Origin: Planctomycetaceae bacterium
GTDB lineage: Bacteria; Planctomycetota; Phycisphaerae; SM23-33
Assembly (NCBI GenBank): GCA_021371965.1
Contig: JAJFVE010000134.1
Span: 1-51,676 of the forward strand
Direction: 5' to 3'
DNA: 51,676 nt
Shown: positions 32,410-41,322 of the stretch, piece by piece
How positions within the stretch are numbered: position 1 is the first letter of the stretch
How the letters are laid out: every line of letters begins with the position of its first letter
Notes under the pieces: model-generated
Database searches by the model: none
The model's input: only the letters and a program-made list of their open reading frames with translations
Told to the model about the DNA's origin: nothing
Made by a program: the position numbers and the translations under genes

Positions 32410-32526
32410 AAGCCCATGACTTCCAAACAACGCATCCTTAATGCCCGGCACGCCGGCGGAAAACATTCTGGCGATGCTCAAGACCATCGAAGACAATCGC
32501 TGATCTGCATCAGGAAGGAATCCGCC

Positions 32527-33333
32527 ATGGACGAAAAGATCAGTTTCACGGTGTTCACCAAGCCCTGGCCGAAGTTGCCCCCAGCCGAACTGGCCGCCTT
32601 CGTCAAGGCCATGGGTTTTGATGGCATCGAGATGCCCGTCCGCCCGGGCTACCCCGTCACGCCTGAGAACGTCGGCAAGGCCCTGCCCGAGGCCGCACGC
32701 ATCATGGCCGACTGCGGCGTGCGCATTGGCACGGTCGCCGGGCCGACCGACGAGCAGACGATCGCCGCCTGCGCGGCAGCGGGCGTGCCGATCATCCGCA
32801 TCTGCGTGAACATTCCGCGCGAGACCGACTACCTCTCGGGCATCGCCCTGCATCAGAAGCAGTGGGACGCCCTGATGCCCATGCTGGAGCGATACGGCGT
32901 GGCGATCGGTCTGCAGAACCACTGCGGGCGCTATGTCGCCAACGCGATGCAGATTTATCACGCCATCAGCCAGTACGACCCGCACCAAATCTGCGCCGTC
33001 TGGGACGCCGGCCACAACGGCCTCGAGGGCGAGCAGGTCGACGTGGCGCTGGACATCGTCTGGTCGCACCTGCGCGTGGTGAACCTCAAGAGCGCCCTGT
33101 GGAAGCCCTATCCCGCCGACGAGAACGGCCAGGTGCAGTGGGGCACGACGTGGACGACCGCCCGCCAAGGCCGGGCGAACTGGCCCTGGGTCGCCCGCGA
33201 GCTCGTGCAGCGAGGGTTCGTCGGCGACGTGTGCTTGACAGCCGAGTACAGCGACCACGATCACGTCAACGAGCAGACCGCCGAGGACATCCAATACGCC
33301 CGAGCGCTGTTCGAGTCGGCGGCGAAAGGCTGA
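32527..33333 (+). CDS. Sugar phosphate isomerase/epimerase, second paralogue
   Basis: 268 residues; ATG at 32527 preceded by AAGGAA at 6-8 nt. TIM barrel of the xylose isomerase-like family: FTVFTKPWPKLPPAELAAFV, MGFDGIEMPVRPGYPV, the expected Glu in strand 2, GLQNHCGRYV with metal-binding His, AVWDAGHNGLEG with Asp, and CLTAEYSDHDHV with Glu. It is clearly distinct in sequence from the isomerase at 29303, so the two are not recent duplicates. Coupled genes upstream are an MDR and a nitrilase-like hydrolase. No signal peptide. Confidence 0.87.
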   Translation: MDEKISFTVFTKPWPKLPPAELAAFVKAMGFDGIEMPVRPGYPVTPENVGKALPEAARIMADCGVRIGTVAGPTDEQTIAACAAAGVPIIRICVNIPRETDYLSGIALHQKQWDALMPMLERYGVAIGLQNHCGRYVANAMQIYHAISQYDPHQICAVWDAGHNGLEGEQVDVALDIVWSHLRVVNLKSALWKPYPADENGQVQWGTTWTTARQGRANWPWVARELVQRGFVGDVCLTAEYSDHDHVNEQTAEDIQYARALFESAAKG

Positions 33334-33395
33334 CCGCGGCAGCCACAACATCTCGACGCTCCCCTGACTCAATAGAATTATCCGAGGTGGGACGG

Positions 33396-35009
33396 ATGTC
33401 GATTCTTCGTCTATTGCTGGCCGGTGCGGCCGTGCTGGTCGTCACCTATGGCAGCGGCGGGCAGGAGGACGCGATTCATCGCGATGAGGCGCGGGAGCTG
33501 CGATGGCCGCCGCTGCTGCAGATCGACAGCGGACCGATCACCGGCATCGACGACGACCGCTGCCGTGTCTTTCTGGGCATCCCCTACGCCGCGCCGCCGG
33601 TGGGACCGCTACGATGGCGGCCTCCGGCGCCGGTCAAGCCTTGGCAGACGGTTCGCAACTGCACGGCGTTCGGCCCGTCGTGCCCGCAGCCGGCGTCGCG
33701 GTGGTGCGGGGGTCTGGGACCCGTCAGCGAAGACTGCCTCTACCTCAATGTCTTCACGCCGCTGGGGCGGGTGGAGCGAGCGTTGCCGGTGCTGGTGTGG
33801 ATCCATGGCGGCGGCAACGCGACGGGCACGGCCTCGGCCGGGGCGTACGACGCCCGCGAGCTGGCGCGGCGTGGGGCGGTGGTGGTGACGATCAATTACC
33901 GCGTGGGGGCCTTGGGCTTCCTGGCACATCCGCTGCTGTCGAAGGAATCGGCCCGGGGCGTCTCGGGAAACTACGGCTTGCTCGACCAGATCGCAGCCCT
34001 GAAGTGGGTGCAACGCAACATCGTGGTCTTCGGCGGCGATCCGACGCGCGTCACGATCTTCGGCGAATCGGCCGGGGGCATGAACGTCTGCCGCCTGATG
34101 GTCTGCCCCGCCGCCAAGGGGCTCTTTCAGCGGGCCATCAGCCAGAGCGGGGCCGTTCACGGGCGAAACCGTAAACTGCGCCAGGAGTTTCGGGGGCTGC
34201 AATCGGCCGAGAGCCTGGGCGAGGACATCTTCAAGTCCCTGGGATGCAGCGGCGCGAGCGACCCGCTGGCGGCCGCGCGGCGCTGCAGTGCGGATGACGT
34301 GGCAACCGTCTATCCCGGCGCGGTCGGTCTGTTCCAGGGCGGCACGCGATACGGACCGGTCATCGACGGTTGGCTTATCCCCGAGGACCCGGTGAAGTTG
34401 TTCGCCAAAGGCCGCCAGCACCGCGTGCCGCTGATCGTGGGCAACAATGCCGACGAGGGAACCTTGTTCATCAAGAGCGTGCCTCTGAGGAACTGGGTGG
34501 GCTTTCGAACAAGCGTGCGGATCTATTTTGGCGAGAACACTGACGCCGTCCTGAAGGTCTTTCCTATGAGTGACGATGAGTCGGTCGCCCAGGCCCGCAA
34601 CGAGCTGGTAACTGTGGCCGCTTTCGTCGTCCCGTCACGATTTGCCGCGCGGTCGATGACCAAGGCCCGCTCGTCGGCGTGGCTCTACCAGTTCTCTCGC
34701 GTGCCGCCGGGGCTGATCGAGACGAAGATGGGCGCCTTTCACGGGCTGGAGATCGCGTATGTGTTCGGCCACGCCAGCGGGCGGATTTTTGACAGTACCG
34801 ACCGGGCCCTGTCCGAAAGTATAATGGACTACTGGATTAACTTTGCCAATACGGGAAATCCCAACGCTCCCTACTTGCCATACTGGCCCGCTTACGATGC
34901 CGTCAAAGATCAGTACATGGATTTCATCGACCGCCCGCGCGTCAAGAAGGGGCTCTATGCCCGCCAATGCGACCTGCTCGACAGAATTCCCCTTCCCGAA
35001 GAACGCTAG
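33396..35009 (+). CDS. Secreted carboxylesterase type B
   Basis: 537 residues from the ATG at 33396 (GAGG at 8 nt). A short N-terminal hydrophobic segment (ILRLLLAGAAVLVVTYG) suggests export. Alpha/beta hydrolase of the type B family: YAAPPVGPLRWRPPAP, SEDCLYLNVF with the first Cys of a disulfide, oxyanion HGGGN, nucleophile Ser in FGESAGG, acid in NNADEGTLF, and His in GAFHGLEIAYVF. NFANTGNPN near the end is the usual C-terminal signature. It cleaves carboxylic esters, possibly acyl groups on plant polysaccharides. The end abuts an R2 palindrome. An open frame runs further upstream but overlaps the isomerase gene and is not used. Confidence 0.9.
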   Translation: MSILRLLLAGAAVLVVTYGSGGQEDAIHRDEARELRWPPLLQIDSGPITGIDDDRCRVFLGIPYAAPPVGPLRWRPPAPVKPWQTVRNCTAFGPSCPQPASRWCGGLGPVSEDCLYLNVFTPLGRVERALPVLVWIHGGGNATGTASAGAYDARELARRGAVVVTINYRVGALGFLAHPLLSKESARGVSGNYGLLDQIAALKWVQRNIVVFGGDPTRVTIFGESAGGMNVCRLMVCPAAKGLFQRAISQSGAVHGRNRKLRQEFRGLQSAESLGEDIFKSLGCSGASDPLAAARRCSADDVATVYPGAVGLFQGGTRYGPVIDGWLIPEDPVKLFAKGRQHRVPLIVGNNADEGTLFIKSVPLRNWVGFRTSVRIYFGENTDAVLKVFPMSDDESVAQARNELVTVAAFVVPSRFAARSMTKARSSAWLYQFSRVPPGLIETKMGAFHGLEIAYVFGHASGRIFDSTDRALSESIMDYWINFANTGNPNAPYLPYWPAYDAVKDQYMDFIDRPRVKKGLYARQCDLLDRIPLPEER

Positions 35010-35015
35010 CCAGCG

Positions 35016-35072
35016 GGGTGGCACAGCCTTTCCAGGCTGCGGTCCTCACAGGCTGGAAAGCCCGTGCTACCC
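35016..35072. repeat. Palindromic repeat R2 (copy b)
   Basis: GGGTGGCACAGCCTTTCCAG pairs with CTGGAAAGCCCGTGCTACCC. Like copy a, it lies just upstream of a start codon, here that of the radical SAM gene. Confidence 0.85.
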
Positions 35073-35083
35073 GGAGCCCTGCC

Positions 35084-36553
35084 ATGGCTGAGGTGATCCT
35101 TTTTCGGGCCATGGAGAACTACTCGCGGGTGCTGTCGTTCTTCCGCGCGCCGCTGGGGCTGCTGCACCTGGCCGCGGCGCTTCGCCAGGCGGGCTTTTCC
35201 GTCGCGCTGATCGATATGGGAACGATCGACGCCTGGCAGGAGAAACTGGCGGCCGCGATCGGGCCAGAGACGCTTCTTGCCGGCACCGGTCCGATGACGG
35301 GTTTCCAGATCAAAGGCAGCCTGGAGTTTTCGCGAAAGGTCAAAGAACTCTCGCGCGTGCCGGTGGTCTGGGGCGGGCTGCACGCGAGCCTTCTGACTGA
35401 ACAGACGCTGGCCAATGACCTGGTGGACCTGGTGGTTGTCGGCGAGGGCGAAGCCACGATCGTCGAACTGGCCAAGCGCCTCAAGAGCGGCGGGGCCCTG
35501 GAGAGCGTGGCCGGTCTGGCGCTGCGGCGGGACGGGGGCGTCCTGCGCACGGCCGAGCGGCCCTGGGCCGATCTGGACGCCCTGCCTGAGCCGGCGTACG
35601 ACCTGGTGGATGTCGAACATTACGTACACCTGCGCGAGAAAGTCTCGACGAAGTTCGCGCGATGTCTCGATCTCAACACCGACCGCGGCTGCCCCAACCG
35701 CTGCGCGTTCTGCTACAACAACGGCTTCAATCACCGCCGCTGGCGGGCAGCCGGGGCGGCCAAGGTGCTCTCGGGCATCGATGAGCTGGTACGGCGATAC
35801 GAACTCAAGTCGATCAACTTCGTGGCGGACAATTTCTGCGTCGATGCCCGCCGCGTGGGCGATATCTGCCGCGGGCTCATCGGCCGCGGGCTCAAGCTGC
35901 CCTGGCACGTCGACATGCGGATCGACACGTTCCTGCGGTTCGACGACGAACTGCTGGGCCTGATGAGGTCGGCCGGTTGCGAAGAGCTGACCTTTGGCGT
36001 CGAGAGCGGCAGCGACGCCGTGCTTGAGCAGATCCGCAAGGACATCACCGTCGAGCAGGTGCTGGCGGCCGACGAGAAGGTGCGGCGGCTGGGCTTTGTC
36101 GCCAGCTATCACTTCATGCTGGGCTTCCCGCTGGAGAAGCGCCGCGACGTGCGCCGCACGCTGGGCCTGATGCTTCGCCTGGGCCGCGGCGCTCACGTGC
36201 GGATGTTCGAGCCGTCGATCTACATTCCCTACCCGGGCACCGAGATGTTCCGGCAGTGCATGGAGTTGGGCCTCCAGCCGCCCCAGCGGCTCGAGGACTG
36301 GATCGCGTACGACTGGGACAGTGGCTCGAAGCTGCCGTGGTTCCCGCGGGGATACAAGCGGTATCTCGATCGCGCGCAGACGCTGGCCAAGCTGGCCTTC
36401 ACGCATCGCCGCGGCATGGCGGCCGCAGTGGTGCGCGCGTGGGCGCGGATGCGGTTGTGGACGTTCTCGCGCGGGCTCGATCGCCTGGCGCTGGACGTGG
36501 CGCTGGTCGGGCTCGTGCGGCGAGTGCTTCGGGGACGCAGAGAGCGGGATTAA
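35084..36553 (+). CDS. B12-binding domain radical SAM protein
   Basis: 489 residues; ATG at 35084 with GGAG 8 nt upstream. N-terminal Rossmann-like cobalamin-binding domain (about 1-150: FFRAPLGLLHLAAALRQAGF, VWGGLHASLL, DLVVVGEGEATIVELAKRL). Radical SAM core with the cluster motif in RGCPNRCAFCYNN, FVADNFCVD, LTFGVESGSDAVLEQIRKDI and HFMLGFPLEKRRD. The DxHxxG cobalamin motif is not obvious, so base-off B12 binding is uncertain. The C-terminal 80 residues are helical and Arg-rich. Members of this family methylate or rearrange unactivated carbons in lipids, cofactors or natural products. No substrate gene sits beside it. Confidence 0.87.
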   Translation: MAEVILFRAMENYSRVLSFFRAPLGLLHLAAALRQAGFSVALIDMGTIDAWQEKLAAAIGPETLLAGTGPMTGFQIKGSLEFSRKVKELSRVPVVWGGLHASLLTEQTLANDLVDLVVVGEGEATIVELAKRLKSGGALESVAGLALRRDGGVLRTAERPWADLDALPEPAYDLVDVEHYVHLREKVSTKFARCLDLNTDRGCPNRCAFCYNNGFNHRRWRAAGAAKVLSGIDELVRRYELKSINFVADNFCVDARRVGDICRGLIGRGLKLPWHVDMRIDTFLRFDDELLGLMRSAGCEELTFGVESGSDAVLEQIRKDITVEQVLAADEKVRRLGFVASYHFMLGFPLEKRRDVRRTLGLMLRLGRGAHVRMFEPSIYIPYPGTEMFRQCMELGLQPPQRLEDWIAYDWDSGSKLPWFPRGYKRYLDRAQTLAKLAFTHRRGMAAAVVRAWARMRLWTFSRGLDRLALDVALVGLVRRVLRGRRERD

Positions 36554-36638
36554 TGAGGATTGAGGGGATCAAGAGGATCGCTAACAAAACGGGATGCAGG
36601 TCGCTAACCCGCGAATCCGAAATCAAGAATCCGCAATA

Positions 36639-36670
36639 GAAAAGCCCCCAGGCGAACCCGGGGGCTTTTC
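36639..36670. terminator. Bidirectional terminator
   Basis: Perfect 11-bp stem GAAAAGCCCCC / GGGGGCTTTTC with a 10-nt loop. The A-run and T-run on either side serve both strands. It lies between the convergent radical SAM and Gfo/Idh genes. Just before it, 36611-36637 holds GAATCCGAAATC repeat words. Confidence 0.85.
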
Positions 36671-36693
36671 ACTTCGACCTTCGATCTTTGAAC

Positions 36694-37785
36694 TTACTCG
36701 TCGAGCTGTCCGCTCACCAGGCCCATGGGCAGCGGGGCGGGTCGGTGGCAGGTGCTGGCGATGGTCTGCGTGCCACCCTCGTTGAGGGCCTGCATGACGT
36801 CCAGCACGTGGTAGGCCATCTCGCCGCTGCAGCGATGCGGGCGGCCGGACTGGACGGCGTAGGCGATGTCGGCCGCACCGATGCCGCGGTTGTTCTCGGC
36901 ATAGATGTGGCTGAATGGAATCTGCAGGCGCTCGCCGCCGAGGCGCTGCACGTGGATCGGGCCGCTGAAGGCGTTGGGGTCCGGGACGCTGATGGTGCCT
37001 TCAGTGCCGAAGATTTCGATGCGCGGCAACTGGGCGCCGACGACGTCGAAGCTCATGATGATGGTGCCCAGGACGCCGTTGGCGAAGTCGAGGCTGCCGG
37101 CCACGTGCGTGGGCACTTCGACTTTGACCTTCTTGCCGAACTTTTTGGCGCTGGTGATCGTGCGGTACTCGAAGGAACTCTTCGAGAACGACGCTGTGCG
37201 CTTGACCGGTCCGAGCATCGCCACCAGGGCCGTCAGATAGTACGGGCCCATGTCGAGCACGGGACCGCCGCCGATTTCATAGTAGAACTCGGGATCGGGA
37301 TGCCAGCTCTCGTGCCCGCGGCAGGTCATGAAGGCCGTGGCGCCCAGGGGGGTGCCGATCCAGCCGTCGTCGATGAGCTTGATGCACGTCTGGATTCCGG
37401 CGCCCATGAAGGTGTCCGGCGCGCTGCCGACGCGGAGGTTCTTGGCCTTGGCGGTCTCGACGATCTTTTTGCCCTGCTCGCGGTTGACGGCCAGGGGCTT
37501 TTCGGCGTGCACGTGCTTGCCGGCCTCGAGCGACTTCATCGCGATCTCGTAGTGCGCCTTGGGGATCGTCAGGTTGAGGATGATCTTGATCTCGGGGTCC
37601 TTGAGGATCTCAGCGACGGTGCAAGCGCGGCAATTGTTGTCTTTGGCCTTGGCCGCTGCGCGCTCCATGTCGAGATCCGCCGCCGCGGCGATCTGGAGAA
37701 CGGGGAATCGCTTGGCTGCATCGAAGTACGCGCCGCTGATGGCGCCGCAGCCGATGACGCCGACCTTCATCGGTGACACTGCCAT
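36694..37785 (-). CDS. Gfo/Idh/MocA-family oxidoreductase
   Basis: 363 residues; ATG at 37785 with AGGAG 9 nt upstream. NAD(P)-dependent sugar oxidoreductase, no signal peptide. Rossmann motif VGVIGCGAISGAYFDAA, then KHVHAEKPLAVN with the catalytic-Lys EKP motif, then a beta-sheet C-terminal domain (GGGPVLDMGPYYLTALVAML, with the DxxxH-type position read as DMGPY). RIEIFGTEGTISVPDPNAF is family-typical. Such enzymes oxidise inositol or glycosides at C3 or reduce aldoses; they often work with the TIM-barrel isomerases found earlier in the window. Specific substrate not readable. Confidence 0.9.
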   Translation of the reverse strand: MAVSPMKVGVIGCGAISGAYFDAAKRFPVLQIAAAADLDMERAAAKAKDNNCRACTVAEILKDPEIKIILNLTIPKAHYEIAMKSLEAGKHVHAEKPLAVNREQGKKIVETAKAKNLRVGSAPDTFMGAGIQTCIKLIDDGWIGTPLGATAFMTCRGHESWHPDPEFYYEIGGGPVLDMGPYYLTALVAMLGPVKRTASFSKSSFEYRTITSAKKFGKKVKVEVPTHVAGSLDFANGVLGTIIMSFDVVGAQLPRIEIFGTEGTISVPDPNAFSGPIHVQRLGGERLQIPFSHIYAENNRGIGAADIAYAVQSGRPHRCSGEMAYHVLDVMQALNEGGTQTIASTCHRPAPLPMGLVSGQLDE

Positions 37786-37872
37786 GGGTCTTGCTCCTGT
37801 TTATTGAATGATTCCAATCCGGCCACGCGCCGGGGGCATGTTTAAGAGCGGAAGGGTACCAGAAGTTGGGGG

Positions 37873-37912
37873 TAAATGCCAATTTCCAATTTCCAATTGG
37901 CAATTTCCGTAA
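37873..37912. repeat. CCAATTTCC tandem/palindromic tract
   Basis: GCCAATTTCCAATTTCCAAT followed by TGGCAATTTCC; the ends pair (GCCAATT / AATTGGC). Repeats stop after about 40 bp. The remaining sequence to 38006 shows no gene. Confidence 0.5.
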
Positions 37913-38006
37913 TGCCTCAGTCACGGGGAGAAAGTCGTGCCGGCACGGCATCGGGCACCCGCTAAAGCAGCGCGGTGGAAGAACCGATAGATTCGTGGGA
38001 GTTGCC

Positions 38007-38663
38007 GTGCAGAACCGTCACGCCAAGACATCACGAGCTCGGTTGTTGGATCTGGTCGCCCCCGCGCGAGCTCTGGCCGACCGGTTGGCCGCCCATCGCG
38101 ACCCGTGCCAGAGCCCCTGCCACAAGGGCTGCAGCGCCTGCTGCCATTATCTCGTCAGCGTCTCGCCGCCGGAAGCGACGGCCATCGCCGCGCGCGTGCG
38201 GACGTTGCCGCCGAGCCTGCGGGGCGAGATCGAGGAACGAATCGAACGGGCCGCCATGACGCTGCTGCGCCGTCCGGCGCCGCGCGGGGCCGACGCCGCG
38301 CAGCTCAGCGAGTGGTATCGCTCGCTGGATCTGGCCTGCCCGTTCCTGAAAGACGACGCCTGCGCGATCTACGACGACCGCCCGCTAGTCTGCCGTGAGC
38401 AGTACGTGACCGGAACGGCTGCAAAGTGCGCCGACGCCGCCGACACCTCGCCGCCGGCGAGCGTGCCGCTGAGCATGGCCGCGGTGCTGGCACGCCTGTG
38501 CGGACAGGTGGCCGGTCGCGAGGCCGTGGCCATCATGCTCCCGCTGGCGGTGCACATGCAACTCAGGGGCGCCGGATCGCGCGAGCGGACGTTCGACGAG
38601 CGATGGCTGATGCAGCAATTCGCCGACGCCGTCGCGGCCGCCATGCGCGATCGCGCGGCGTGA
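38007..38663 (+). CDS. YkgJ-family Cys-cluster protein
   Basis: 218 residues from the GTG at 38007, with GGGAG 5 nt upstream; the frame is open earlier but without a sensible start. The family binds Zn or an Fe-S cluster through eight or so Cys. Here CQSPCHKGCSACC (about 33-45), then CPFL...CAIYDDRPLVC (about 112-131) with the RPxxCRE signature. Function of the family is unsettled; flagellin N-methylase is one studied relative. The C-terminal half is helical. No flagellar gene lies nearby. It ends before an R3 element. Confidence 0.8.
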   Translation: MQNRHAKTSRARLLDLVAPARALADRLAAHRDPCQSPCHKGCSACCHYLVSVSPPEATAIAARVRTLPPSLRGEIEERIERAAMTLLRRPAPRGADAAQLSEWYRSLDLACPFLKDDACAIYDDRPLVCREQYVTGTAAKCADAADTSPPASVPLSMAAVLARLCGQVAGREAVAIMLPLAVHMQLRGAGSRERTFDERWLMQQFADAVAAAMRDRAA

Positions 38664-38694
38664 CAAGACGTGTCCCGGATCGTTGAAGGTTCGG

Positions 38695-38760
38695 GGCATG
38701 GACGAGACCTGTGCCTCGGGGACGCCCATGCCACACGCGGACGAGACGTCCGCGACACGG
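38695..38760. repeat. R3 palindrome (copy c)
   Basis: GGCATGGACGAGACCTGTGC and GGGGACGCCCATGCC form one foldback; CGCGGACGAGACGTCCGCG forms another. The order GAGACCTGT...GACGCCCATGCCACAC is shared with the copy at 30054-30182. Confidence 0.85.
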
Positions 38761-38761
38761 T

Positions 38762-40519
38762 TTAGCCGCTGTTGGCGCAGGGGCGGGGTTTGTAATTGGG
38801 CCAGGGGTGCGACCACACGTCGACGCGGCCGAACTCGGCGGCGCCGTCCTCGGCGAAGTACTCGATCTTGCTGGCCTTGCCGACCTTGACGTACTTTTGA
38901 TAGTGCAGCCGCCCGTTGACCAGCAGCCGCACGCGGTCGGGCATCACAAGCAGGCGCATCTCGACCCACTCCGGCTGTGAACCTTCATTGGCGGCCTCCT
39001 CGGGCGTGAGGGGTTTAACGCCGCCGCGCGGGGGGACGATCGGGTTGAAGTACGTCTCGAGCCCCATCATGTCCAACCGCTGCTTCTTGATGTCGTAGAT
39101 AACGGTCTGCACCGCCCCGTCGGAGCCGGTAATGCGCACGCCCCAGCGAGTGGCCGCTTTGCCGCCGGCGCCGCGGGCACCGATCCGCACGTCGAAGGTC
39201 TCCTCGCCCAGAGGCTCGAGCGACTTGGCTTCGCTGGTGAGCGTGACGTTCTTGACGCCCTTGTGAGCGCCCTTGAACTGGGGATCGGCCTGCGGCCATT
39301 CGTGGAAGAGCGCGCACGCTCTGCCGTGATGGCCCCAGTGCTGGTCCCAATACTTGCGGAAGCCTTCGTAAATGCAGCGGTCGACGAAGTCGAAGTTCCC
39401 ATCCTTGTGGACGTACAGGAGCGTGTACTCGCTCATCTTGGTCCAGTGCTGGACCTGCCCGGGCTTGGGTGGGGCGTCGTTGAGGTACATGTTGCGGTGC
39501 GAGTGCCCGCCGAGGGTCAGCCGCACGCCATACTTGTCGAGCAGGTCGTAGAACCGCTGGTGCGGGCTCCACTGCTGGTGGATCAGCAGGTATATCGGCG
39601 TGCCCTTGGGCTGGGCGGCGAGGTCTTTCTCGAACCAGTCCAGCGCCGAGTTGGAGACGCCGAGTTGGATGTGGCCTTTCTCGTCCTCCAGAGCCCAGTC
39701 CAAACCGACGAAATGCACGCCGGCCATGTCGAACGACCATCGCACGGGATTGAGGTACTTGGTGAACGCCCCGTTGCCGGACAGTTCGTGGGGCACCTTC
39801 CACCAGCGGCTGTGGATGCCGACCACGTCGTGATTGCCCGCCAGGTGCAGCATCATCACCGGCGACTGGTCGGCGAACTTGCTGATGGCCGTGTACGCGT
39901 CATTGGCGTTGCCGAAGCCGATGTAGCCCATATCGCCGCCGTCGACGGCCACGTCGACATGTTTGCCCGCCTCGGCAGCCTCGTCGATCCACATGAAATT
40001 GTGCGCGCGGCTGAAGTTGTCGTGGGCGTCGGTGCCGAAGCTCACGCATACCGGCAGCGTCTGCTTGACGCTGACGAGTGCGAAGTTCACGTCTTTGGCT
40101 TCCTGCGGGGCGGGCTTGCCGGGCACGGCTTGGGCGATGTCCTTCAGGCGAACCCACCAGCTCCAGCGCCCGGTCTTGGTGTTCTTGACCGGCCAGGTGT
40201 TGGCCGGCCAGCAGACGCTGATCGTGCGGGCCGGCGTGTAGGGGATCATCGGGTCGGGGGCGAGCGTGATGGAATAGCGGCCGTCCTTGTCGGTGGTGAC
40301 GAAGCCCACGCCGTCGGTGACGCGGATCCCCGCCGCGGGCTTGCCGTCGAGAGTGACCGTGCCGGTGACGACGGCTGGCATGAGCGGCGGGAGCTTTGCC
40401 GATTCTTTTGTGTCAGGCAGATCCTCCGGCGGCTTTTCCTGCGGCGCGACGTCCGGGGCGGCGTTCAGGGCGGTGGAGAAGATCAGAACGACCGATAGTG
40501 CGTGCAACCAGTTACGCAT
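38762..40519 (-). CDS. Secreted calcineurin-like metallophosphoesterase
   Basis: 585 residues; ATG at 40519 with GGAG 6 nt upstream. Signal peptide MRNWLHALSVVLIFSTALNA. Residues about 48-95 form a carboxypeptidase-regulatory-like beta domain (VVTGTVTLDGKPAAGIRVTD). The phosphoesterase core has its ligands: Asp and His in FGTDAHDN, VDGGDMGYIG, GNHD, His in LLIHQQWSPHQ, and GGHSHRN. Residues 400-585 are beta-rich with a LamG/DUF1080-like look (PEWVEMRLLVMPDRVRLLVN). It would hydrolyse a phosphoester outside the cytoplasm. The domain order is common in planctomycetes. The contrast with the ligand-poor homologue at 1273 is clear. Confidence 0.87.
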   Translation of the reverse strand: MRNWLHALSVVLIFSTALNAAPDVAPQEKPPEDLPDTKESAKLPPLMPAVVTGTVTLDGKPAAGIRVTDGVGFVTTDKDGRYSITLAPDPMIPYTPARTISVCWPANTWPVKNTKTGRWSWWVRLKDIAQAVPGKPAPQEAKDVNFALVSVKQTLPVCVSFGTDAHDNFSRAHNFMWIDEAAEAGKHVDVAVDGGDMGYIGFGNANDAYTAISKFADQSPVMMLHLAGNHDVVGIHSRWWKVPHELSGNGAFTKYLNPVRWSFDMAGVHFVGLDWALEDEKGHIQLGVSNSALDWFEKDLAAQPKGTPIYLLIHQQWSPHQRFYDLLDKYGVRLTLGGHSHRNMYLNDAPPKPGQVQHWTKMSEYTLLYVHKDGNFDFVDRCIYEGFRKYWDQHWGHHGRACALFHEWPQADPQFKGAHKGVKNVTLTSEAKSLEPLGEETFDVRIGARGAGGKAATRWGVRITGSDGAVQTVIYDIKKQRLDMMGLETYFNPIVPPRGGVKPLTPEEAANEGSQPEWVEMRLLVMPDRVRLLVNGRLHYQKYVKVGKASKIEYFAEDGAAEFGRVDVWSHPWPNYKPRPCANSG

Positions 40520-40567
40520 GGGGGGCTCCTTCGTGCTGTTGAAGCCCAGGGATTATAATCCCTGGGC

Positions 40568-41188
40568 TTAACGCAGCAGCGAGACAATTTCGCCGGCCAG
40601 TTCGCTCTTGGGGCGTGAGCCCCAAGGGAGGATGACGGCCTCGCGCGACAGGATGCATGCCTGCGAGCTTTGGGCGCCCATCGCGTCGGGCATGTTCACC
40701 ACGACGTAGTCGGCGTGTTTGGCCTGGAGTTCGCCAAGGGCCTTGGCGGCGGCGGCTTCGGGCGGGGCGTCTTCTACGGCGAAGGTGATCACGATCTGGC
40801 CGGGGCGCTTGCCCGCCGCGACGCCGGCGACAACATCCTGCGTGGGGATCAGCCGCAGATCGATCGCCCCGCCGCTGCGCGAAAGCTTGTGCGGGCTGAC
40901 ACGCTGCGGCCGAAAGTCCCCCACGGCCGCGGACATCACCAGCGCATCGCAATCCGCAAAGCGTTCGGCAAGTGCGGCCTGGAGGTCGTCAACGCTGACG
41001 AACGGGACGACGCGACAGTGGGGCGGAGGCGGCAAGGGGACCGGCCCAGACAGCAGCGTGACCTGGTGTCCCGCTGTGGCCGCCGCGGCGGCGACAGCAT
41101 ACCCCATCTGCCCGCTGGAGGCATTGGTGATGAATCGCACGGGATCGATGTATTCCCGCGTAGGCCCGGCTGTCACGATGATGCGCAT
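40568..41188 (-). CDS. coaB: Phosphopantothenate-cysteine ligase (stand-alone CoaB)
   Basis: 206 residues from the ATG at 41188; frame upstream of it is repeat-derived. Joins cysteine to 4'-phosphopantothenate with CTP or ATP in coenzyme A synthesis. Signatures: IIVTAGPTREYIDPVRFITN with NASSGQMGYAVA, CDALVMSAAVGDFRP (the conserved AAVxDF), RLIPTQDVV and ITFAVED. In most bacteria this is the C-terminal half of a CoaBC fusion. Here it is a separate gene, 134 bp after coaC, with a repeat filling the gap. No ribosome-binding site is visible. Confidence 0.88.
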   Translation of the reverse strand: MRIIVTAGPTREYIDPVRFITNASSGQMGYAVAAAAATAGHQVTLLSGPVPLPPPPHCRVVPFVSVDDLQAALAERFADCDALVMSAAVGDFRPQRVSPHKLSRSGGAIDLRLIPTQDVVAGVAAGKRPGQIVITFAVEDAPPEAAAAKALGELQAKHADYVVVNMPDAMGAQSSQACILSREAVILPWGSRPKSELAGEIVSLLR

Positions 41189-41190
41189 GC

Positions 41191-41322
41191 GTTCAGGCTT
41201 CTTTGTCGTCAGCCCCGAAGGGGCGATAGAACTTAGCCGGGGGCGAAGCGACGGGTTTTCCGTCGCGCAGCCCCCGGAACGCTCTCTAATATCGTCAGAG
41301 CCCCGAAGGGGCGAGACTTCCT
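41191..41322. repeat. Palindromic repeat R10 between coaC and coaB
   Basis: Two outer AGCCCCGAAGGGGCGA hairpins flank an inner stem CCGGGGGCGAAGCGACGG / CCGTCGCGCAGCCCCCGG. The element fills the whole spacer between the two CoA genes. Confidence 0.88.

Noticed and set aside
32862..33395. Upstream extension of the carboxylesterase frame
   Set aside because: It overlaps the isomerase gene out of frame; the ATG at 33396 has a ribosome-binding site and a signal-like segment.
36688..37776. Plus-strand open frame opposite the Gfo/Idh gene
   Set aside because: It is the mirror frame of a well-supported oxidoreductase.
37873..37912. CCAATTTCC tract as a CRISPR or iteron array
   Set aside because: Only two to three units with no spacers; no replication gene nearby.
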